Assembly: GCA_017475805.1 (NCBI GenBank)
Contig: JAFVEW010000206.1
Location: 1 to 5,824, forward strand
Length of the DNA stretch: 5,824 nucleotides
DNA from: Synergistaceae bacterium
GTDB lineage: Bacteria > Synergistota > Synergistia > Synergistales > Aminobacteriaceae
Direction: 5' to 3'
The notes under the pieces were generated by a model. That model was not told the DNA's origin. It saw only the letters and a program-made list of their open reading frames with translations, and did not search any database. Every line of letters starts with the position of its first letter. Positions within the stretch are counted from its first letter, which is position 1. This document shows positions 1 to 4,784 of this stretch, one piece after another. Made by a program: the position numbers and the translations under genes.

Positions 1-168
1 GACGAAAAAATCAAACTCGAAGTCAACAAGATTGAGCCCAAAGAGAAACAACGCGATGCCGAAAACCGTCTGACTTGGGAAATCACCGTCCCTGCCGGAG
101 CGACAGTGCCTATTATCGTTGACTACAAATTAAGCTACCCGAGCGGCGAAGAACTGCTTTACAGATAA
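1..168 (+). CDS. C-terminal end of a DUF4139 (MuiA-like) domain protein, 5' truncated by window edge
   Basis: Frame 1 is open from the first base to a TAA at 166-168 and gives the last 55 residues of a protein. The tail has a charged first half (DEKIKLEVNKIEPKEKQRD) followed by a beta-rich end with LTWEITVPAG, then VDYKLSYPSGEELLYR. This arrangement (Leu-x-Trp, a Pro/Gly-containing turn, then Tyr-x-Leu-x-Tyr-Pro near the end) is the usual C-terminal beta-sheet finish of DUF4139 proteins, a family that includes the so-called mucoidy inhibitor MuiA proteins. Many members are exported or envelope-associated, but their molecular function is not established. Only the tail is visible, so the N-terminal domain, signal peptide and start cannot be judged. 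It ends 7 bases before the next gene, which suggests co-transcription. The family call is from pattern memory of a short piece, hence moderate confidence. Confidence 0.68.
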   Translation, partial: DEKIKLEVNKIEPKEKQRDAENRLTWEITVPAGATVPIIVDYKLSYPSGEELLYR

Positions 169-175
169 TATTCAA

Positions 176-1342
176 ATGGGACAGAATAATTTTTTGAAGT
201 GGATAGCGTTTCCCCCTGTCATCGCGATTTTCACGATTATGCTTGCCCGCGCGATGGGCGAGGGAACGATAGTCGGCGAGGTCGATTTAGCGATATGGGG
301 GCTTTCATGGCTGATTTTCATAGTCATCAGCGTTGCTTACGGAATGTTCATAGCCAACGGCTTCGGGATGGGACTGATTCCTCTCGAAGCTCTGGCTCAG
401 GGCATCCTGCTCTGTCCGATGGCGATTGCTTACGGCGCGAGAATGTTTCAGTGGCTCGGAGTTCTTTTCGCTGTTTGCGGAGCGGCGGCTCTTGTCGTTG
501 AATATAACCAAGCTGAAGGAGAAAGAAATAAAATTATTCCGCTTGAAATCGAAGACGATATTAAAAGGCTTCCGATTAACTTTATAATCACTGACGAAAC
601 AGGCCAAGTTTTGAATCTCAGTGAAGAAATGCTGAAAGTCTTAAAGATTGACCGTTTAGACACACTCGGAAAAAATATAAGCGAATGGTTTAATCCCGTC
701 TCAAAGACCGCTGAAATTAATGAAAAAATTTGGGATATTAAGCGCGTTCAATTAGAAGACGGTCATAAATTTTATTTTGAGCTTACTCCTAAGGGACTCC
801 CAACGGGCAGCGAAGATTCAGAAAACTCCGACGGACAACCCGCGAGCGGTCAGAGCGTGATGTTCATTGATCCTGATACAAAATTACATTCATATACTTA
901 CGGTCTTACGCGAATTTCAGACGACCTTTACAGAGCAGGACGTTACAGCAATCACCCTATAAGTGCGTTAATGATCCGTTTAGTTTTTCCGCAATTATTG
1001 CCTGATGATGACATGGATAAATATGTAAGTCCTTTTAGAGCTTACAGTGCCCGCATTATGAAAGATATTCGACAAACAGACACGGCGATTCAAACAGGAG
1101 AGTTTCAAATTCTTGTAGTTTTATCTGAATGTCCGTATCAAATGGTTGATACTATTGGGGAACGTCTGACAGCGATAACTAATGCACTTTGCCCGACTTT
1201 TGAAGTATTTTTCAACGTTACAGTCTTAACCGTCAGCGCAAGTTTTGAAGGCCCGAATAATCTTCCGACGGCTCAGGAACTCGTTGAAAATATGACTCAC
1301 GAAATGACACGGAAATATTCAGCAAATGCCTTATCTAATTAA
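176..1342 (+). CDS. Membrane-anchored PAS-like / degenerate GGDEF-like protein
   Basis: This 388-residue protein has four hydrophobic segments (about residues 9-25, 38-60, 67-86 and 91-108), then a cytosolic part. Residues 130-205 look like a PAS fold (INFIITDETGQVLNLSEEML, then LGKNISEWF and a strand-rich end). A Ser/Gly/Asp/Glu-rich linker at about 207-226 leads to a GGDEF-like region at 228-375. That region opens with IDPDTKLHSYTYGL, resembling the 'DpLTgLyNr' start of diguanylate cyclases, followed by DDLYRAGRYSNHPISALMIRL. The signature is degenerate: where R-x-G-G-D/E-E-F is expected there is AIQTGEF (304-310), and the metal-binding Asp of the 'DxDxFK' strand is replaced in RLVFPQ (268-273). 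Inference: it does not make c-di-GMP and may be a sensory or scaffold protein. The start at 176 lies 7 bases after the previous stop and keeps the first membrane helix; the next in-frame ATG (239) would cut into it. No good Shine-Dalgarno is visible, so translation may be coupled to the upstream gene. I do not recognise a named family. Confidence 0.72.
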   Translation: MGQNNFLKWIAFPPVIAIFTIMLARAMGEGTIVGEVDLAIWGLSWLIFIVISVAYGMFIANGFGMGLIPLEALAQGILLCPMAIAYGARMFQWLGVLFAVCGAAALVVEYNQAEGERNKIIPLEIEDDIKRLPINFIITDETGQVLNLSEEMLKVLKIDRLDTLGKNISEWFNPVSKTAEINEKIWDIKRVQLEDGHKFYFELTPKGLPTGSEDSENSDGQPASGQSVMFIDPDTKLHSYTYGLTRISDDLYRAGRYSNHPISALMIRLVFPQLLPDDDMDKYVSPFRAYSARIMKDIRQTDTAIQTGEFQILVVLSECPYQMVDTIGERLTAITNALCPTFEVFFNVTVLTVSASFEGPNNLPTAQELVENMTHEMTRKYSANALSN

Positions 1343-1371
1343 AAATTAATTTATACTAAGCAAGAATGAGA

Positions 1372-1378
1372 AGTGAGG
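1372..1378 (+). promoter_or_regulatory. Ribosome binding site of the LptF/LptG gene
   Basis: AGTGAGG lies 4 bases upstream of the ATG at 1383. It is a partial match to the anti-Shine-Dalgarno sequence with rather short spacing. It is one of only two recognisable ribosome binding sites in the window and supports 1383 as the start. Confidence 0.5.
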
Positions 1379-1382
1379 CGTT

Positions 1383-2486
1383 ATGAAAAGAAGTTTATTA
1401 AATAAATTAATTTTAGGTGCTTGTGCTGCTCCGTTTCTTTTTGGAATTTTAATTTTCGTTTTAATTTTCGTGGCAGGAGATTTATTATTTCAGGCCGCTA
1501 AATTAATAATCGAGCAAGGCGTGGCATTCGGCGTTGTTACGCGGTTATTTTTTTACAGACTGCCCGAAGTCGTCGTGATGACAATTCCGATGTCTTCGTT
1601 ATTAGCGGGGCTTTTAGGAATGTCAACGCTGAACGCAGGGAGCGAGTTAATCGCGCTGAAGTCGCTCGGGATTCCTTTCACGAGAATTTTAAGACCCGTG
1701 ATTTTAACGTCAGTGCTTGTGGCTCTTCTTGCCTTAGCCTTTAATGAAACTGTTGTACCTTTAGGCTCTATAGCAGCTGACAGGCTTATGCGCTACGAAA
1801 TAATGAAAAATCAGGCTTCGGCTATTCAGGAAAAAGTTTTTCTTCGAGATAACGAAAACGGAAAATTAAAGCGAGTTCTATATGTCGATGAGTTAGACCC
1901 TGCTCAAGGTCTGATGAGCGGAATAATGATGCACGAGTTTGACGACTATGGCCGGCTTTCTATGACTTTGAACGCCCGGCGCGGAATGTGGCTCGATAAT
2001 CAATGGTGGATTGAAGACGGCCGAATGTATAACGTTACGAACGACGGCGAAATAGTTTTGCTTTTGAAATTCGATCGTCAAAAATTAGCGTTGAGACTTT
2101 CGCCCGAACAGTTGCAGCGCAGCACCCGTAAGCCCGCGAATATGAGCGCGCATGAACTTTGGAGCTATATCAAACAGGCTCAAGACGTCGGCACAGATTT
2201 ATCCCGCCTTTGGGTAATGTTTCATTTGAAACTTGCTGTGCCTTGGGCTTGCGTCATTATGGCTGTGTTAGGTGCAGGCTTCGGAGCTTCACGGCGAGGA
2301 CGTTCAGGCGGCGGCGTCGGCTTCGGAATAAGCGTCGTTATAGTTTTCGCTTACTATGTTGTAATGTCATTTTGCCGCGCATTAGGTGAAGCAGGGAATA
2401 TTCCTCCCGCATTAGCAGGCTGGGGACCGAACTTTGTTTTTATGATTATCGCGTTTTTCTTTGCTTGGAGGGTTGACAGAATTTAA
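1383..2486 (+). CDS. LptF/LptG (YjgP/YjgQ) family lipopolysaccharide export permease
   Basis: This is an inner-membrane permease of the Lpt machine, which pulls lipopolysaccharide from the outer leaflet of the inner membrane using energy from the LptB ATPase. The 367 residues match the family's usual length and layout. Three N-terminal membrane helices (about 13-33, 58-82 and 101-120) are followed by a large periplasmic beta-jellyroll region (about 122-270, with YVDELDP, MHEFDDYGRL and LNARRGMWLDNQWWIEDGRMY) and three C-terminal helices (about 279-297, 309-330 and 346-364). The cytoplasmic loop at 87-99 (GSELIALKSLGIPF) is the family's conserved coupling segment, which contacts LptB in characterised homologues. 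LptF and LptG are hard to tell apart by eye and only one copy is present here, so I give no symbol. It follows the PAS/GGDEF-like gene by 40 bases and precedes the csaA-like gene by 34 bases. A partner permease, LptB and LptC are not in the window. Confidence 0.93.
   Translation: MKRSLLNKLILGACAAPFLFGILIFVLIFVAGDLLFQAAKLIIEQGVAFGVVTRLFFYRLPEVVVMTIPMSSLLAGLLGMSTLNAGSELIALKSLGIPFTRILRPVILTSVLVALLALAFNETVVPLGSIAADRLMRYEIMKNQASAIQEKVFLRDNENGKLKRVLYVDELDPAQGLMSGIMMHEFDDYGRLSMTLNARRGMWLDNQWWIEDGRMYNVTNDGEIVLLLKFDRQKLALRLSPEQLQRSTRKPANMSAHELWSYIKQAQDVGTDLSRLWVMFHLKLAVPWACVIMAVLGAGFGASRRGRSGGGVGFGISVVIVFAYYVVMSFCRALGEAGNIPPALAGWGPNFVFMIIAFFFAWRVDRI
1447..1470 (+). repeat. Perfect 12-bp tandem duplication inside the first membrane helix of the Lpt permease
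   Basis: Two exact adjacent copies of TTTTAATTTTCG (1447-1458 and 1459-1470) encode LIFV-LIFV at residues 23-30. The unit is four codons, so gain or loss of a copy would keep the reading frame and change the helix length by four residues. With only two copies this may be chance in AT-rich hydrophobic coding DNA. Confidence 0.6.
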
Positions 2487-2493
2487 TTTTAAT

Positions 2494-2512
2494 TAGGAGT
2501 TAGGAAGTAGGA
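2494..2512 (+). promoter_or_regulatory. Triple TAGGA leader / ribosome binding site of the csaA-like gene
   Basis: TAGGA occurs three times at an exact 7-base period (2494-2498, 2501-2505 and 2508-2512) in the gap between the Lpt permease and the csaA-like gene. The last copy ends 8 bases before the TTG at 2521, normal Shine-Dalgarno spacing, so it is the likely ribosome binding site. The first copy extends to the stronger core AGGAG (2495-2499) but lies too far upstream of this start. The site supports the TTG start. Confidence 0.55.
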
Positions 2513-2520
2513 AATAAAAA

Positions 2521-2850
2521 TTGATTGAATTACAAGATTTTGAAAAAGTTGAAATGAGAGCGGGGACTGTTCTTGAAGTAAAAGAAAATAAGAAATCAAG
2601 AAACCCTGCTTATATTCTTAAAATTGATTTTGGCGAAGAAATCGGCATAAAAAAATCTTCAGCACAAATTACAAAACTTTATAACCCTGAAGATTTAATC
2701 GGCCTTCAAGTAATTTGCTGCGTAAATCTCACGCCGATTCATATCGGTTCAGTTACAAGCGAAGTAAGAATTTTAGGAACTGACTCAGAGCAGGGAGTAG
2801 TTTTATTAAGACCTTCAGAACTCGTAAAAAATGGCGACAAAGTTTTCTAA
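2521..2850 (+). CDS. csaA: CsaA-type tRNA-binding-domain protein (putative chaperone), TTG start
   Basis: The 109-residue protein is a stand-alone EMAP/Trbp111-type tRNA-binding OB-fold, as in Bacillus subtilis CsaA, a small homodimeric protein reported to bind tRNA-like ligands and to act as an export-related chaperone. Landmarks are FEKVEMRAGTVLEV (8-21), NPAYILKIDFGEEIGIKKSS (28-47), AQITKLY (48-54), LIGLQVICCVNL (59-70) and the ending LVKNGDKVF. Length and both ends agree with a complete CsaA. The start must be TTG 2521: an in-frame TAA lies at 2515-2517, and the first ATG (2554) would remove the first strand of the domain. The last 20 bases overlap the start of lpxI, which suggests coupled translation. 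Why a CsaA gene sits among lipid A genes is not clear, and a chaperone role here is inferred from homology only. Confidence 0.9.
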   Translation: MIELQDFEKVEMRAGTVLEVKENKKSRNPAYILKIDFGEEIGIKKSSAQITKLYNPEDLIGLQVICCVNLTPIHIGSVTSEVRILGTDSEQGVVLLRPSELVKNGDKVF

Positions 2851-3637
2851 TATTGCGTTAATAGCGGGCGAAGGAGTTTTGCCCGTTGAAATCGCGAAGA
2901 AATTACAAAAAATTCAAGAATCAACTTTAATAATTGCCCTGCGTGATGACCCTAAAGTTTTAGAGCCTTACGCAGGAAAATTAATTCACTTAAAGACCCC
3001 GAATTTTACACGCGGCTTAAAAGAAATTAAAGCTCACGGCTGCGACGAGTTAATAATGGCCGGAAGTATCTCGAAAAAAGTTATTTACAGAGTTCCTTTT
3101 GCTCTTGATAGACTCGCGTTAAAAATTTTGAGAACTTCTCTTAGGGACGATCACTCACTCTTGGGAGCTGTCGTGAAAGTTTTTGAAGACGAAAATATAA
3201 AAGTTATTCCATACTGGCAAATTCTCCCAGAATTTATTGCTCCGGCCGGGCAACTCTCAAAACGCGAGCCGACTGAAAAAGAATTAAAGGATATCGAGTA
3301 CGCTAAAAAAATTTTGCATGTAACTTTACCTTTATCATTCGGACAATCTATATGCGTGGCTGATGAGGCCGTTGTAGCTATCGAAGCTATGGAAGGCACG
3401 GATAAAATGATTCAACGCTCCGGGACTTTAATTAAGCGCGGTGTTTTAGTAAAAATGATGCGTAAAGACCAAGATATGCGTTACGACTTGCCGACCGTCG
3501 GAGTTAAAACTCTTGAGAATATGCACACTGCCGGGCTGACATGTCTTGCGATTGAAGCAGGAAAAACTTTGGTAATGGAGCCTGAAAAATTTTTCGCGCT
3601 CGCTGATAAATTTAATATCGCAATTAAGGGACTCTAA
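2831..3637 (+). CDS. lpxI: UDP-2,3-diacylglucosamine pyrophosphatase LpxI (DUF1009 family)
   Basis: LpxI hydrolyses UDP-2,3-diacylglucosamine to 2,3-diacylglucosamine 1-phosphate (lipid X) plus UMP, on the cytoplasmic side. It replaces the unrelated LpxH in many diderm lineages. The 268 residues are close to the family's normal size. Landmarks are the N-terminal LIAGEGVLP (10-18), the GSISKKV region (78-84), LRDDHSLLGAVVKVFE (104-119), the C-terminal-domain strand FGQSICVADEAVVAIEAMEGTD (170-191), and DQDMRYDLPTVG (213-224), the strongest family signature; its Asp residues are candidates for metal binding or catalysis. Near the end AIEAGKTLVME (240-250) is also typical. The ATG at 2831 lies inside the csaA-like gene with no Shine-Dalgarno, so translation is probably coupled. 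LpxB, the next enzyme of the pathway, is the second gene downstream. Confidence 0.95.
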   Translation: MATKFSNIALIAGEGVLPVEIAKKLQKIQESTLIIALRDDPKVLEPYAGKLIHLKTPNFTRGLKEIKAHGCDELIMAGSISKKVIYRVPFALDRLALKILRTSLRDDHSLLGAVVKVFEDENIKVIPYWQILPEFIAPAGQLSKREPTEKELKDIEYAKKILHVTLPLSFGQSICVADEAVVAIEAMEGTDKMIQRSGTLIKRGVLVKMMRKDQDMRYDLPTVGVKTLENMHTAGLTCLAIEAGKTLVMEPEKFFALADKFNIAIKGL

Positions 3638-3665
3638 AAATTCTAAGAAAGTTAATGAATAATTT

Positions 3666-4775
3666 ATGAAAAAATTAAAAATATTTATTGCTTTTATCTT
3701 TTTATTTGTATCAGTAAACATAACAGAAGCGGCTCGAAAAGTTATTCTTGACACGGACACAGCTTATCTTAACGATGATGCTTTTGCAATGTTTGTTCTT
3801 GCTCAGGCAGACAAAGCAGGAATGCTCGATTTTCTCGGCCTAACAACAGTAGGCGGGAATGTATTTGCGCCGGAAGCTACGACTGCAGCTCTGCGTCAGC
3901 TTGAACTGATAGAAAGAACAGATATTCTCGTATATCAGGGGACTGACGAACCTCTTGCTGGCTTCAGAAATATGCGCGAAGAAGCAAGGCTCTACGGAAT
4001 CCCTAACTTTTGCGGAGCGTACTGGGATTTTGGTACTAATGATTTCGCAGATCTCTCTAAACGTTCAAAGCATTATCTTAACTTGAACAAAGAACCTCTT
4101 TTCGGTTATCCTGAAACAAGGGCAAAAGAGCTCCCTGCGTGGGATTTTATCATTGAAAGCGTGAAATCCAATCCCGGCGAAGTAACTATAATGGCTGTCG
4201 GTTCAGCGACTAATATTGCGCTCGCTCTTAAAAAATATCCCGCACTTGCAAAAGAAGCCGCAGAAATAATTTATATGGGCGGTGATATTGATATACCAGG
4301 TAATGCCACGCCCGCTGCAGAAATGAATTGGTTTTATGATCCTGATGCTATAAAGCTATGTCTTTCCGCAGGCTGGGAAAAACAGACTGTAGTGCCCGAT
4401 GACCTCGCTCAAAGTATTCACTTGACTAAAGAATTTTATGACAGACTTGCTGAAAATAACACAAATTCCATAACAAAATTAATATTATCACATAAAAAAA
4501 CTTTCGCAAACTCTGGTGCTGATTACGTATGGGACGTTGTAGTCCCTGTAATATTCTTGAAACCAGAATTAATCACTGACCTTCAAGAACGCTATATAAC
4601 TGTCGATAACACGCCGGGCATAAATTCAGGGCGAGTTGTAACATGGAAGCAAAATTTGAACAACGACATGAAAACTGGAAAAGGTTTCCCCGAAGGTATT
4701 ATGAAGGCTGATATTGTTATGGGAATAGATAAGTCGGCATTTTGGGATTTTTATATCAGTATGCTGACAAAATAA
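3666..4775 (+). CDS. Exported inosine/uridine-preferring-type nucleoside hydrolase
   Basis: Nucleoside hydrolases cleave ribonucleosides to base plus ribose. This 369-residue member has a signal peptide (KK at residues 2-4, hydrophobic 6-18, likely cleavage after TEA at 22), so it should act outside the cytoplasm, unlike most bacterial relatives of about 310-320 residues. The calcium-binding start is VILDTDTAYLNDDAF (26-40), two residues longer than the usual DTDPGxDDA. Also present are TVGGNV (61-66), IMAVGSATNIALALKKYP (175-192), MGGDIDIPGNATPAAEMNWF (204-223, with the family's Asn213, Glu219 and Asn221) and VVPDDLAQ (242-249). Asp290 matches the last calcium ligand, but the residue before it is Trp289 where the well-studied IU-type enzymes have the catalytic His. 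About 30 extra residues lie around 110-150. Substrate specificity cannot be read from the sequence. It sits 28 bases after lpxI and 9 before lpxB, with no clear ribosome binding site. Confidence 0.9.
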   Translation: MKKLKIFIAFIFLFVSVNITEAARKVILDTDTAYLNDDAFAMFVLAQADKAGMLDFLGLTTVGGNVFAPEATTAALRQLELIERTDILVYQGTDEPLAGFRNMREEARLYGIPNFCGAYWDFGTNDFADLSKRSKHYLNLNKEPLFGYPETRAKELPAWDFIIESVKSNPGEVTIMAVGSATNIALALKKYPALAKEAAEIIYMGGDIDIPGNATPAAEMNWFYDPDAIKLCLSAGWEKQTVVPDDLAQSIHLTKEFYDRLAENNTNSITKLILSHKKTFANSGADYVWDVVVPVIFLKPELITDLQERYITVDNTPGINSGRVVTWKQNLNNDMKTGKGFPEGIMKADIVMGIDKSAFWDFYISMLTK

Positions 4776-4784
4776 TTTAGTAAT

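Noticed and set aside
141..175. GATAAT at 164-169 as a -10 box for the PAS/GGDEF-like gene
   Set aside because: The sequence at the matching -35 distance (around 141-147, GAGCGG) is GC-rich and unlike TTGACA, and the transcription start would fall at or past the start codon.
305..663. Minus-strand open frames of 71-100 codons opposite the PAS/GGDEF-like gene, and similar ones near 1893-2081, 3151-3399, 3446-3760 and 5447-5635
   Set aside because: All lie fully or mostly inside strongly supported + strand genes; their translations are low in recognisable motifs and mirror the codon composition of the real gene.
2159..2389. A 76-codon + strand frame within the Lpt permease gene
   Set aside because: It is Arg/Cys-rich out-of-frame translation of the conserved helices 4-5 of the permease.
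2473..2501. TTGACA at 2473-2478 as a -35 box ahead of the csaA-like gene
   Set aside because: At 16-18 bases downstream there is only the TAGGAGTTAGG leader and no TATAAT-like hexamer; the hexamer itself encodes Val-Asp near the end of the Lpt permease.
3655..3669. Four-codon mini-ORF (ATG 3655 to TGA 3669) whose stop overlaps the hydrolase start as ATGA
   Set aside because: It has no ribosome binding site, and such short frames are common by chance in AT-rich spacers; not enough to call a leader peptide.
3748..3753. TTGACA inside the nucleoside hydrolase gene as a promoter element
   Set aside because: It encodes the Leu-Asp-Thr of the conserved DTD motif and has no convincing -10 partner.
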